Positions 36,787-46,302 are shown, counted from the first letter of the stretch. The stretch is 64,000 nt of DNA from Vibrio nereis NBRC 15637 (GCF_001591105.1 NZ_BCUD01000002.1:186001-250000), one strand, 5' to 3'. Numbers and translations: made by a program. Notes: generated by a model not told the origin, from the sequence alone.

Positions 36787-38696
36787 TATTTATCTACGAT
36801 GAAGCCTTGGAAGACTTCAATAAAGTGCTCAGATAAGAAATCAAGCTGAGTCTGGGTTTCTACACGGGACGCAATAGTCTTAATGCCTAAGTTATGAGCC
36901 GTTCTAGAAATTGACGTTAATGTGAATTTCTGTTTCTCGTCGTCCAAGTGGTGTGTGTAGAGATAATCCAACTTAACATACGCTGGGCGGAATTCGTTGA
37001 TGTAGTCCAGAGACTGGAAATTTCGGCCATAATTATCAACACCAAAATCTGCGCCAGCGGAACGTACCGCGTTACAAAATAGCGCCGTATGGTGAGGTGC
37101 GTTGATAAAGCAGTTTTCAGGAATTTCAAAATGCAGCAGTTCAGCAACGTCTTTATTTTTATTCAGGAATTGTGTTACCCAACGAATAAAGCTTGGCTGA
37201 GAGATACTGCTCTGTGCAATGTTGATGGCGATAGGTTCAGAAACACTCTCTGCTTTAAGGCGGTTCACCATTGACTCGATTACGTATTCATCGAACACAT
37301 GGCTGACGCCCAGTTGTTCAAGTGCATAGAGGTATTGATTGGCGCTGAATCGCTCGCCATCTTTTTCAATCGCAGAGAACACCTCGCGATGATAGGCTTG
37401 GCCCCAGGAGTTATTTGCTGCTTGGAATCTAAAATTAACCCAATCATTATTAATCGCTTCTTCTACCAGGTGCTTCCATTGCTGTTTACCCATCAATGTT
37501 GAGCTACTTGCTGACGACACATAACCGTAGGATTGCTCTGGGTTCGACTTCGCGCTTGCTAGGGCGTTGTCCAACATGGTTAGAATCTCGCTTGAGTCCT
37601 TTCTAGATTCATTATGCACAAGACCCAAGGCAAAATTCGGCGTCGCCATTCCAGTTGGATCTGCGTTGATGTCTTGAACAAAAGTAATGATGCTGTCCGC
37701 GATAAGTTTCAGCTCTGATGTATCCATATTAGGAAGGATCAAACCGAACTCCTCTGTGGAAATTCGCGCTAAGGTCAGATCAGGGGATGTTAGCGATACT
37801 TTCAGATGATCGGCGAGCTCTCGTATCATGCCATCACCCGCTTCATAGCCTTTGTCTTCGTAAAGCTCTTTGATAAAGCTTGCTTCGAGTATTGCAACGC
37901 CACCCATACCGCTTTCATTAAGCCAGCTGTTTAGCTGACTCATGTAGTAGGCCCTGTTACCAAGGCCAGATACAGGGTCGATATACGCACGCTCGCGAAG
38001 TTGCTGAGCTTCCTTGGCCTGTGCTTTAAAGGATTTTTCTAGCTGGGAAGACATACTATTAATGCCATCGACGACATAGATAAGGTCTTGTGTCGCTGGT
38101 CTAGGAAGAGGGTCACCAAACTGGTTTTTCGCAACTTGTTCCATCTTTTTGACGATAAGTTGCAGAGGACGTAGCGCTCGACGAAGAATGAATGAGATAG
38201 AGAACAAACCAATGAGTAAGATAATGCTGAAAGCAATAACTAAACGTTCAAACGCCGACCATAACTGGGTGTAGGCGTCCCCAGTATGGCTAACAATTTC
38301 AACTTCGGCTAACTGCATCCAGCCGCTTGTGACGACTCTTCGGTCATGAATTTTCTCAAATAGGTTTAAGCTGACAAACCAGTCTGGAACGTCAATCGCT
38401 TGAACAGGGTAGGTACGAAGGATCTCTTCTTCAGTATCCAGGAAGATTAGCCGAACAATAGAGTAGCTGCTGCCATCAAACAGGGCATTGATTACAGACT
38501 CCACGGCAACATGGTCTTTGGCTTCTAAGTATGGGGCGAGTGCCAGCCCAACAGTGTTAATGGTGTTGTTAACTTCAGAACGTTGTTGCTGAACTAAGTT
38601 ATCGCGAGTGGTGTTAAACTCGATGATAAAGACCGAGATCAGTAACATCAAGAAAACAGCAATCATCCCTGCGACAAGTTGTTTATATAATGTCAT
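36786..38696 (-). CDS. lapD: LapD-like c-di-GMP receptor with degenerate GGDEF and EAL domains
   Basis: A 636-residue inner-membrane protein. It has one membrane helix at residues 8-27, a periplasmic LapD_MoxY_N-type domain at about 28-150, a second helix near 152-171, a HAMP region near 172-225, and then GGDEF and EAL domains. The GGDEF signature is ruined (RISTEEF at 311-317) and the EAL start reads HREVFSAI in place of EALLR, so it should bind rather than make or break c-di-GMP. LapD in Pseudomonas binds c-di-GMP and sequesters the protease LapG in the periplasm. The flanking lapG and lapB genes support the assignment. Start is 5 bp after lapG. Confidence 0.92.
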   Translation of the reverse strand: MTLYKQLVAGMIAVFLMLLISVFIIEFNTTRDNLVQQQRSEVNNTINTVGLALAPYLEAKDHVAVESVINALFDGSSYSIVRLIFLDTEEEILRTYPVQAIDVPDWFVSLNLFEKIHDRRVVTSGWMQLAEVEIVSHTGDAYTQLWSAFERLVIAFSIILLIGLFSISFILRRALRPLQLIVKKMEQVAKNQFGDPLPRPATQDLIYVVDGINSMSSQLEKSFKAQAKEAQQLRERAYIDPVSGLGNRAYYMSQLNSWLNESGMGGVAILEASFIKELYEDKGYEAGDGMIRELADHLKVSLTSPDLTLARISTEEFGLILPNMDTSELKLIADSIITFVQDINADPTGMATPNFALGLVHNESRKDSSEILTMLDNALASAKSNPEQSYGYVSSASSSTLMGKQQWKHLVEEAINNDWVNFRFQAANNSWGQAYHREVFSAIEKDGERFSANQYLYALEQLGVSHVFDEYVIESMVNRLKAESVSEPIAINIAQSSISQPSFIRWVTQFLNKNKDVAELLHFEIPENCFINAPHHTALFCNAVRSAGADFGVDNYGRNFQSLDYINEFRPAYVKLDYLYTHHLDDEKQKFTLTSISRTAHNLGIKTIASRVETQTQLDFLSEHFIEVFQGFIVDK

Positions 38697-38701
38697 ATTG
38701 C

Positions 38702-39364
38702 CTACTCATCAAAATTGATTATTGGTTTGTTTAGTTTGAGTGATTTTTCACGGGCGCGGAGATCATTCCAAAGGCTTAACCTTGATGATTTCCCAGCCAA
38801 TTGCCCTTGCTTTGATTTCATTAACCAAAGGTTTTGACCGTTAAAGCTGTAGATAGGCAGTAAGTCCCGTCTTTGCGAGGCCAATTTTATCTCTGGGTTG
38901 ATGTTATCAAGCAGTATTGGTTCTGAGCTTGGTGTTGAATAGTATGCCAAGACCATATGAAATTGATTTAGATCAATGGCTTTAACATACACCAGTCGAA
39001 GTTTCTTATCTGAGACACCCAGCTCCAGCAGTGAGAAGTACTTGGCGATGGTGAAATCTTCACAGTCACCTGCGTTGCTACCCAAGAACTCAAGTGGGGT
39101 CGCCCAGTAATCTTTTTGTCCCCAGAGCTGGTCGTCGTCAACGAAATAGAGCTGATTGAAGAAGTCGTTGACCCTTGTTAACTTCTCACGATCATTCAAA
39201 GACGCGTAGTCAGACATTTTCTGTCGCCATGTTTCCACGCGCCTTCCTGCTCTATCTCCATAAGTTTGTCGCACAGCATCAATCCAACGTTGCTCTTGAG
39301 TATTAAGAGCAAGAGACGCGGTTGAGCCAGCAAACAGCAGTAAAACTGCAAGGAGAGATCTCAT
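38702..39364 (-). CDS. lapG: LapG-like periplasmic cysteine protease
   Basis: A 220-residue transglutaminase-like cysteine peptidase (PF06035 type) with a signal peptide (MRSLLAVLLLFAGSTASLA). The catalytic triad is visible: Cys101 in NAGDCEDF, His136 in NQFHMVLAYY and Asp153 in LLDNINPE. In Pseudomonas LapG cuts the N-terminal retention module of the LapA adhesin at an AAG site and so releases biofilm cells, unless LapD holds it. The adhesin substrate is not encoded in this window. It is the second gene of the operon, between lapC and lapD. Confidence 0.93.
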   Translation of the reverse strand: MRSLLAVLLLFAGSTASLALNTQEQRWIDAVRQTYGDRAGRRVETWRQKMSDYASLNDREKLTRVNDFFNQLYFVDDDQLWGQKDYWATPLEFLGSNAGDCEDFTIAKYFSLLELGVSDKKLRLVYVKAIDLNQFHMVLAYYSTPSSEPILLDNINPEIKLASQRRDLLPIYSFNGQNLWLMKSKQGQLAGKSSRLSLWNDLRAREKSLKLNKPIINFDE

Positions 39365-39418
39365 TTGGTCACTATTGGTTGATATTTAGTCGGTGAAAAT
39401 AGATACATGGCGGTATGC

Positions 39419-40810
39419 TTACTCCTTAAGTGCGTTATTTCTGGCGCTTAATATTGGTCTTAGCAAATATTCCATGACCGTACGTTTGCCCGTGATGATG
39501 TCTACAGAGGCTGTCATGCCTGGAATAATAGGCAGAGAATCATCTTTGCTGAGGCCAGTCTCTTTTGTCCGGACTCGGACTAAATAGAAGCTATTTCCTT
39601 CTTCGTCTGTGGTGGTATCGGCACTAATGTGTTCCAGAACGCCTTCAAGTCCGCCGTACTTAGTAAAGTCATAGGCGGTAAACTTCACCACAGCAGGTAA
39701 GTCTGGGCGCAAAAAAGCGATATCTTGCGGAGCAATTTTTGCCTCCACTAACAAGGTGTCTTCGCTCGGTACGATTTCAACAATATCCATACCGGGCTGA
39801 ATAACACCGCCGACGGTATTGATGTTCAGTGTTTTCACGGTGCCGGTAACAGGGGAGGTGACGATGGTTCTGTTTACACGGTCTTCTAGGCCGACGGCGG
39901 ATTCCGTCATTGCAGAAAGCTTGTCTTCCGCTAGGTTTAGTTTCTCTTGTTGCTCCGAGAGAAACTTCTGAGCCACGTCGATTCGATTCAACATGGTTTC
40001 GCGGATCGCGGACTCTAAAACGGGGATTTTAAGTTCGCTTGAGGTGAGTTCTCTGCGCGTATCGTTGACTTGTCTTTGCAGTTTTAGCAGCTCAATTCTT
40101 GGTACTACGCCTTCATCGGCAAGAGGCCTAGTGATCTCGAGCTCTTTACGAGCGTAGCTATAGCTGGCGCGAAGGTTACGGACACGCGCTTTAATTTCGA
40201 TTAAGTCTTGCTGCTTTTGCTTGACTTGCTGATCCGTCAGTGAGAGTTGGTTTCTCAGCTCGTTTAGGTTTTGGCGATATTCTGCTCGTTGGCGGCTAAC
40301 CAGCTCTGGGTTCTCTTTTCTGAACTCGTCTGGGAACTTGAGTTGTTCAGAATTTAACTTAACGCTGTCTTGCCAATTATTGCCATCGAGTTTTTCATTG
40401 ATTATCACGCTGCTGATGGACGCTGAAAGCTGCAATACGCTGGCTTGTAAGTTGGCGACTTGCTGCTCTCTTTCACGAAAATCTGAGCGGAAACGCGTGT
40501 CATCAATGAGCAAGAGCTGTTGGCCTTTTTCGACTTGTTGACCTTCACGAATGAGGATCTCTTTAACCAAGCCACCTTCAAGGTTTTGCACAATTTGTAT
40601 TTGTGAAGATGGAACCACTTTTCCTTGCCCAACGGTGACTTTGTCTATTTGAGCCCATGAGGCCCAGACCCCCGCAAGAACAAAAAAGATCACCATGACC
40701 CAAAGCATAATTCGTGCATTGTTTGGTGTATTTAATAGTAAAGCTGCCGTTTTATCATCGACATACTCCAACTCGCTCGGAGTAAGTTTGTTATAACTGC
40801 TCTTACTCAT
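39419..40810 (-). CDS. lapC: Type I secretion membrane-fusion protein (LapC/HlyD family)
   Basis: A 463-residue periplasmic adaptor. A short cytoplasmic N-terminus is followed by one membrane helix at about 33-51 (ARIMLWVMVIFFVLAGVW), a lipoyl-like half motif (VKEILIREGQQVEKGQQLL), a long coiled-coil hairpin at about 110-310 and the second lipoyl/beta-barrel part (VTSPVTGTVKTLNINTVGG). It joins the LapB exporter to an outer-membrane channel. It is the first gene of the lapC-lapG-lapD-lapB operon and diverges from pdxH across about 210 bp. Confidence 0.92.
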   Translation of the reverse strand: MSKSSYNKLTPSELEYVDDKTAALLLNTPNNARIMLWVMVIFFVLAGVWASWAQIDKVTVGQGKVVPSSQIQIVQNLEGGLVKEILIREGQQVEKGQQLLLIDDTRFRSDFREREQQVANLQASVLQLSASISSVIINEKLDGNNWQDSVKLNSEQLKFPDEFRKENPELVSRQRAEYRQNLNELRNQLSLTDQQVKQKQQDLIEIKARVRNLRASYSYARKELEITRPLADEGVVPRIELLKLQRQVNDTRRELTSSELKIPVLESAIRETMLNRIDVAQKFLSEQQEKLNLAEDKLSAMTESAVGLEDRVNRTIVTSPVTGTVKTLNINTVGGVIQPGMDIVEIVPSEDTLLVEAKIAPQDIAFLRPDLPAVVKFTAYDFTKYGGLEGVLEHISADTTTDEEGNSFYLVRVRTKETGLSKDDSLPIIPGMTASVDIITGKRTVMEYLLRPILSARNNALKE

Positions 40811-41020
40811 TGGTGATCCTTGTAGATTTGAGTTATTTAATTGATTTTATTACTGCAAACTTAAAAAGTTAAGAAATTGCTGTGAGAATCGCGTTTCGAA
40901 GCTGCAAACATCACGAAACGGTGCAATTAACAGTTTGAGTGTAGCTTTTGTAGTGAGGCTTATGCTTGAGTTCTTTGATATTTGGGCGCACAATCAGCAA
41001 AAAAATTGCGAGGACAAAAG

Positions 41021-41656
41021 ATGGAACTTGAAGATATTCGCCGAGAATATACAAAAGGTGGATTGAGAAGAAAAGATTTGCTTGCTGATCCTATTGCTCA
41101 ATTCGATTTTTGGCTGAAACAAGCGGTGGAAGCAAAACTTACCGACCCGACCGCGATGACAGTGGCAACCGTCGATAATACCGGGCAACCTTTTCAACGC
41201 ATTGTTCTCCTTAAGCATGTCGATCAAGATGGCTTTGTCTTTTATACCAACCTTGGCAGCCGTAAAGCCCAGCAGATTGAAGTGAACTCGAAAGTAAGTC
41301 TTCACTTTCCTTGGCACCCTCTAGAACGTCAGGTTCATATTACCGGTGTTGCAGAGAAATTGTCGATGGTTGAAAACATGAAGTACTTTTCTTCTCGACC
41401 AAAAGAGAGCCAATTAGCGGCAATCGCCAGTAAACAGAGCAGCCGTATTTCTGCACGCGGGGTTTTAGAAGGCAAGTTCTTAGAGCTCAAGCAAAAATTC
41501 GAGAAAGGTGAAATTCCAGTACCGAGCTTTTGGGGTGGTTTTCGCATTCGCCCAACGTCAATAGAGTTTTGGCAGGGTGGGGAGCACCGACTGCATGACC
41601 GCTTCCTTTTCTCTAAAGAAGAGAAAGATTGGCATATTGATCGCTTAGCGCCATAA
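41021..41656 (+). CDS. pdxH: Pyridoxamine 5'-phosphate oxidase
   Basis: A 211-residue FMN enzyme that makes pyridoxal 5'-phosphate from the pyridoxine or pyridoxamine phosphates. Conserved segments: [38 protein letters not shown] (FMN phosphate region), [16 protein letters not shown], and the C-terminal signature [30 protein letters not shown] at 41021 gives the normal family length and is preceded by GAGGAC; the frame extends to 40982 only through a TTG. A terminator follows directly. Confidence 0.96.
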   Translation: MELEDIRREYTKGGLRRKDLLADPIAQFDFWLKQAVEAKLTDPTAMTVATVDNTGQPFQRIVLLKHVDQDGFVFYTNLGSRKAQQIEVNSKVSLHFPWHPLERQVHITGVAEKLSMVENMKYFSSRPKESQLAAIASKQSSRISARGVLEGKFLELKQKFEKGEIPVPSFWGGFRIRPTSIEFWQGGEHRLHDRFLFSKEEKDWHIDRLAP

Positions 41657-41678
41657 CAACACGCCATCAAGATAGATT

Positions 41679-41705
41679 AACGTCGCAATATGCGGCGTTT
41701 TTTTA
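41679..41705 (+). terminator. Intrinsic terminator of pdxH
   Basis: AACGTCGCA / TGCGGCGTT with a tiny loop and one G-T mismatch pair is followed by a run of T, 23 bp after the stop codon. Confidence 0.85.
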
Positions 41706-41734
41706 TGTCCGCGAGTGATGAAATATACGAAAGT

Positions 41735-41758
41735 ATGATCAAGGATATCCTTGATCAT
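41735..41758. repeat. Perfect 24-bp palindrome
   Basis: The half ATGATCAAGGAT is followed directly by its exact reverse complement ATCCTTGATCAT, with no loop. There is no T-run. It looks like a protein-binding operator or a replication/partition-type site rather than a terminator. Confidence 0.8.
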
Positions 41759-41989
41759 CGTTCAGTTCTCTTAATGTTTGAAAGCGCTAAGGGTTTGACA
41801 ATTTCACTGGTGAGCTCACTTTCGCAGACATGTTTTACTACGAATAGAATGAGTCTATGTAGAGTGAGTATGTTTTTAACTTATTGAATATATGTTGCTT
41901 TTTTGGGTTTTAATACTGACATTACACCAGCTTACATGCCAGAAAAGTACAGAAAGAATAGAAGTGACATAGGCCGTAAATAGAATGTA

Positions 41990-42019
41990 CTTGATCATTC
42001 TTCCGGAAGATTGATCATG
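41990..42019. repeat. Imperfect 30-bp palindrome sharing the TGATCA arms
   Basis: A perfect 12-bp core TCTTCCGGAAGA (41999-42010) is flanked on both sides by TTGATCAT-type arms. Of the 15 symmetric pairs from the centre outwards, 13 match. The arms repeat the ends of the palindrome at 41735-41758. Confidence 0.7.
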
Positions 42020-42154
42020 TTGTTTATTGAAACAAGTCAATGCATCATTTTTGGAGAGCACCAGATAGGCAGTCAATAGAAACTGAGTGTTTCGATAATC
42101 TATACTTTTGTTATACCATCGCCTCTTGAATACAATCCTAACGGGTGGGTTACA

Positions 42155-42970
42155 ATGAATCTTCCTTCCAAGTCCCCAACAAATTCCGATTCTTCTCAGC
42201 TTTTACTACCAAGACCTGCTGAGCTGATCACTTTGCCCTCATACATGGATTGTCATGATCATAGCTACACGCAAATTGTTATTGGCTTAAAAGGTCAGGC
42301 AGAGTTTGAAGTCAGTGGGTACGGAAACTTAGTCGGGCCAGGTCAAGGGTGTGTGGTAACTTCTAAAACCGACCATGCTTTTGGTGGTGTGGTTGGCCAG
42401 TCGGACATTCTGGTGTTAAACCTCCCAGCGCCATCTGACGACGATCCTTTGATGTTACAAAAGCTCAATGAGATCAACCAACGTGATACGTACTTTCAGC
42501 TGGATGGACAGATCCAAAAACTGATTCGTATGCTGGTGTCTGAGATGCAATCCAACCCGGAAGACCAACTGCTCAGCCGAGCGTGCAATGACACGGTGAT
42601 TGCGTTGCTACAACGCCATATGTCTGAGTTCGCAACGCTTCGTAAAGAGTCGCGATTTGATTTGGAAGCTATCGACCGATACATCGAACAGCACTTAAGC
42701 CAAAAGATCTCTGTTGCCCAATTGGCGGGCAGTGTTTTCCTTGGTGAAAGTCAATTCCACAATCTGTTCAAAGAGCAAATGGGCATTACGCCTCATCAAT
42801 ATGTACTCGGAAAACGTATCGATATGGCGAAACAACTTATTGCACAAGGTCATTTGTCTTTGGGGCAGGTGGCGGAGCTAACCGGATTTTCTGGCCAGAG
42901 CATTTTTACGCACACGTTTTCTCGTCTCCAAGGTATTTCACCTTCTCAGTATAAGAAACAAGTTGGTTAA
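42155..42970 (+). CDS. AraC-family regulator, probable PutR of the proline operon
   Basis: A 271-residue regulator. The N-terminal half is a cupin-like effector domain (SYTQIVIGLKGQAEFEVSG, then GPGQGCVVTSKTDHAFGG). The C-terminal ~100 residues hold the double AraC helix-turn-helix: KISVAQLAGSVFLGESQFHN and the second HTH followed by GFSGQSIFTHTFSRLQGISP. It lies 190 bp before putA on the same strand, and a 12-bp direct repeat with 21-bp period fills the gap. From memory, an AraC-type activator named PutR controls putAP in Vibrio vulnificus; this gene is the likely counterpart. Confidence 0.88.
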   Translation: MNLPSKSPTNSDSSQLLLPRPAELITLPSYMDCHDHSYTQIVIGLKGQAEFEVSGYGNLVGPGQGCVVTSKTDHAFGGVVGQSDILVLNLPAPSDDDPLMLQKLNEINQRDTYFQLDGQIQKLIRMLVSEMQSNPEDQLLSRACNDTVIALLQRHMSEFATLRKESRFDLEAIDRYIEQHLSQKISVAQLAGSVFLGESQFHNLFKEQMGITPHQYVLGKRIDMAKQLIAQGHLSLGQVAELTGFSGQSIFTHTFSRLQGISPSQYKKQVG

Positions 42971-43037
42971 ATGTGAAAACAAAACCATACAATATTTTGC
43001 CTTTTTACGTGTGACTCTGTGTTTGTTTTGTTAATAA

Positions 43038-43070
43038 TCGGAGTTTTTGGCAAAAAGCTCGGAGTTTTTG
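43038..43070. promoter_or_regulatory. Direct repeat, candidate AraC-type operator before putA
   Basis: TCGGAGTTTTTG occurs at 43038-43049 and again at 43059-43070, a perfect 12-bp direct repeat with a period of exactly 21 bp, two helical turns. AraC-family activators typically bind such tandem half-sites. It lies about 90-120 bp before the putA start. Confidence 0.6.
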
Positions 43071-43160
43071 ACAAGTAATCAACTCAAGCTCAAAATACAC
43101 TGCATGCCATTGTAAAAAACCTGATCACTTTTCTTTCAGGTATGAGATTGAGGAAAACGC

Positions 43161-46100
43161 ATGTTTACAGCAACTGATGTGTTGAAAACCGAGTTTGTTG
43201 AGCAGCCGCTTGATAACCTTTGGTCACTGATCTCTCCACTTTATATGGTGGATGAATCACAATGGCTGAACCAATTACTACCTTTGGCGACGCCGACTGA
43301 TGCTGAGAAGGCACAAATTACGGACAAAACCACTGAACTGATCAAAGCTATCCGAGCGGATAAAAAATCGATTCAGATGATCGATGCTTTATTGCTTGAA
43401 TACAGTCTTGATACTCAGGAAGGTATTTTGTTGATGTGTCTGGCTGAAGCGCTAATGCGTATCCCAGATGCAGCAACGGCAGATGCTCTTATCCGCGATA
43501 AGCTAAGCGTAGCTGACTGGAAATCTCACCTGAAAAGTTCAGATTCTGTGTTTGTTAACGCGTCAACATGGGGCCTAATGCTGACTGGTAAAGTCGTTGG
43601 TCTATCAGAGTCAGAGACTCAAAGCCCTGTTAGTGCTGTTAACCGCTTAGTTAACAAAATGTCTGAGCCAGTTATCCGCCAGGCAATGCACCAAGCAATG
43701 AAGGTGATGGGTCACCAATTCGTTCTGGGCCGCAGCATTGCTGAAGCGCAGAAAAACGGCCGCACAATGCGAGACAAAGGGTTCACTTACTCTTATGACA
43801 TGCTAGGCGAAGCGGCGCTAACCACCGCCGATGCGAACAAGTACTTCAAAGATTACTTGATGGCAATCGAAGCGGTTGGTCGTGACACTTCTGGTCAAGA
43901 CACCAGCCCAGCGCCGTCAGTTTCTATCAAACTTTCTGCTTTGCACCCTCGTTATGAAGTAGCAAACGAAGAGCGCGTTCTAACTGAGCTGTACGATACT
44001 CTGCAACAACTTCTTCGTCGTGCCGTTGAGCTGGATGTTGCCATCACTATTGATGCGGAAGAAGCCGATCGCCTAGAGCTTTCCCTGAAGCTGTTTGAAA
44101 AGGTATACCGCAGCGACCTAGTAAAAGGTTGGGGTAAGTTTGGCTTGGTTGTTCAGGCGTACTCTAAACGTGCACTACCAGTTCTTGTATGGCTAAATGG
44201 CCTGGCAAAAGAGCAAGGTGACCTAATCCCACTTCGCCTAGTGAAAGGCGCTTACTGGGATAGCGAAATCAAATGGTCACAACAAGCAGGTTACGACAAC
44301 TACCCAGTTTACACGCGTAAAGAAGCGACAGACGTTGCTTACCTAGCGTGTGCACGTTTCCTACTGAGTGAAAACGTGCGTGGTAACATCTTCCCGCAGT
44401 TTGCGAGCCACAACGCTCAAACTGTTACGTCTATCGCTGTCATGGCACAGCACAAAGATTACGAATTCCAACGCTTACATGGTATGGGCGATTCGCTGTA
44501 CAACCATGTGATGGACACTCATAAGCAATCGGTACGTATCTACGCGCCAGTGGGTAGCCACAAAGACTTGCTGCCATACCTAGTACGTCGTCTGCTAGAA
44601 AACGGCGCGAACAGCTCTTTTGTTCACCGTCTAGTTGATGCCCGTTGCCCGGTTGACTCATTGACTCAACACCCAGTAGATATGTTGAATGCCTACGATA
44701 CGTTGAACAACACCAGCATTCCTCTGCCTCCGGCTGTTTTCCCAGAGCGTAAAGCTGCGATTGGCGTAAACGTAGATATTGACAGCGAAGCGAAGCCATT
44801 TGAAGCGCAAGTTGAAAGCTTCATGGAGAAACAATGGGTTGCTGCACCTGTTATCAACGGTAAATCTTATGCCGAAAGCATGATCAAGGAAAACATCAAT
44901 GTAGAAGATGTAAAAGCACCTTACGACCGCCGTATCCAAGTTGGTCAGGTAGCGTTTGCCACTCTTGATCATGTTTCCGAAGCTATCGAAGGTGCGCAAA
45001 GCGCATTTGCTGCTTGGCAAGCGACTGACTCAGCAGAGCGCGGCGAGAAGCTAGACAAATTGGCAGACCTGCTAGAAGAAAACCTAGCGGAGCTTGTTGC
45101 GATTTGTCACCAAGAAGCGGGTAAGACAATTCACGACAGCATCGATGAAGTTCGTGAAGCTGTCGACTTCTGTCGTTACTACGCAAAACAGGTTGATGCG
45201 CTAGGTGAGTTGGCAGTCAACGGCTTTGATGGCAAAGCTCGCATTGTGACTCGTAAAGGTCGTGGTGTGTTCGTTTGTATCAGCCCTTGGAACTTCCCTC
45301 TGGCTATCTTCCTTGGCCAAGTAACAGCAGCATTGGTTGCGGGCAACACCGTTGTTGCTAAACCAGCTGAACAAACCAGCCTAATCGCAGCACGTGCAGT
45401 AGAGCTAATGAATGAAGCGGGCTTCCCTGCTGGCACCATTCAACTTCTACCTGGCCGCGGTGCAGAGATTGGTTCAGCGTTGACCTCTCACTCAGCAATT
45501 GCTGGTGTGGCGTTTACAGGCTCAACAGCGACGGCACAACGTATTAACCAAACATTAGCAGCGCGTGATGCTGCGCCTGTTCCATTTATTGCGGAAACTG
45601 GCGGTCAAAACGCGATGATTGTGGACAGTACGGCACTTCCTGAACAGGTAGTACGTGACGTTATCCGCTCAGCCTTTGCTTCTGCCGGTCAGCGTTGTAG
45701 TGCATTGCGTGTACTGTACGTTCAAGAAGACGTTGCAGATCGCATCATTGCTCTAATTCAAGGTGCAATGGAAGAGCTGCAAGTGGGTAAGCCTTACTTA
45801 CACTCAACGGATGTTGGTCCTGTGATTGATGGCACAGCCAAAGCGAAATTGGTTAAGCACATTGAGCACATGACAGCGACAGAGAAAAAAGTCGCAGAAC
45901 TTAAACTTGGTGAAGAGCATCAATATGGTGATTTCGTTGCGCCGAGCGCGTTTGAAATTCGCGATATCTCTTGCCTGAAAGAAGAACAGTTTGGCCCTAT
46001 CCTGCATATTGTTCGCTTCAAAGCGAGTGAGTTGCACCAGATTGTTGATCAAATCAATAACACTGGTTTTGGTCTAACTATGGGTATTCACAGCCGTAAC

Positions 46101-46280
46101 GAAACGACTTATCGCTGGATTGAAAAACACGCGCGAGTAGGTAACTGCTACATCAACCGTGACCAAGTTGGTGCGGTAGTAGGTGTTCAGCCGTTTGGTG
46201 GTCAGGGCTTGTCTGGTACGGGTCCGAAGGCTGGTGGTCCACACTACCTATTCCGCTTTACTCAAACTCAGTTTTCTTAA
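43161..46280 (+). CDS. putA: Bifunctional proline dehydrogenase / P5C dehydrogenase
   Basis: A 1039-residue enzyme that oxidises proline to glutamate. The FAD-linked PRODH barrel spans about 90-490 (SVSIKLSALHPRYE, LRLVKGAYWDSEIK, VRIYAPVGSHKDLLPYLVRRLLENGANSSF). The P5C dehydrogenase part spans about 570-1035 with FVCISPWNFPLAIFLGQ and ETGGQNAMIVDST (general-base Glu), and it ends FGGQGLSGTGPKAGGPHYL; catalytic Cys846 is in SAGQRCSALR. It lacks the N-terminal ribbon-helix-helix DNA-binding domain and the C-terminal extra domain of the 1320-residue E. coli protein, so it is not its own repressor. It forms an operon with the small downstream gene and putP. No strong ribosome-binding site other than GAGGA is seen. 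Confidence 0.97.
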   Translation: MFTATDVLKTEFVEQPLDNLWSLISPLYMVDESQWLNQLLPLATPTDAEKAQITDKTTELIKAIRADKKSIQMIDALLLEYSLDTQEGILLMCLAEALMRIPDAATADALIRDKLSVADWKSHLKSSDSVFVNASTWGLMLTGKVVGLSESETQSPVSAVNRLVNKMSEPVIRQAMHQAMKVMGHQFVLGRSIAEAQKNGRTMRDKGFTYSYDMLGEAALTTADANKYFKDYLMAIEAVGRDTSGQDTSPAPSVSIKLSALHPRYEVANEERVLTELYDTLQQLLRRAVELDVAITIDAEEADRLELSLKLFEKVYRSDLVKGWGKFGLVVQAYSKRALPVLVWLNGLAKEQGDLIPLRLVKGAYWDSEIKWSQQAGYDNYPVYTRKEATDVAYLACARFLLSENVRGNIFPQFASHNAQTVTSIAVMAQHKDYEFQRLHGMGDSLYNHVMDTHKQSVRIYAPVGSHKDLLPYLVRRLLENGANSSFVHRLVDARCPVDSLTQHPVDMLNAYDTLNNTSIPLPPAVFPERKAAIGVNVDIDSEAKPFEAQVESFMEKQWVAAPVINGKSYAESMIKENINVEDVKAPYDRRIQVGQVAFATLDHVSEAIEGAQSAFAAWQATDSAERGEKLDKLADLLEENLAELVAICHQEAGKTIHDSIDEVREAVDFCRYYAKQVDALGELAVNGFDGKARIVTRKGRGVFVCISPWNFPLAIFLGQVTAALVAGNTVVAKPAEQTSLIAARAVELMNEAGFPAGTIQLLPGRGAEIGSALTSHSAIAGVAFTGSTATAQRINQTLAARDAAPVPFIAETGGQNAMIVDSTALPEQVVRDVIRSAFASAGQRCSALRVLYVQEDVADRIIALIQGAMEELQVGKPYLHSTDVGPVIDGTAKAKLVKHIEHMTATEKKVAELKLGEEHQYGDFVAPSAFEIRDISCLKEEQFGPILHIVRFKASELHQIVDQINNTGFGLTMGIHSRNETTYRWIEKHARVGNCYINRDQVGAVVGVQPFGGQGLSGTGPKAGGPHYLFRFTQTQFS

Positions 46281-46302
46281 TCCGTAGGCGAGGAGAAATA
46301 TT

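Larger units (their letters stand above)
41706..42154. other. Non-coding stretch between pdxH and the AraC-type gene
   Basis: About 450 bp with no convincing gene; a 65-codon frame at 41690-41887 starts inside the pdxH terminator and reads poorly. The stretch holds two large palindromes (41735-41758 and 41990-42019), a 10-bp palindrome GTGAGCTCAC at 41810-41819 and an isolated -35-like TTGACA at 41795-41800. Confidence 0.5.

Noticed and set aside
41690..41887. 65-codon frame after pdxH
   Set aside because: It begins within the pdxH terminator, spans the 24-bp palindrome and has no ribosome-binding site.
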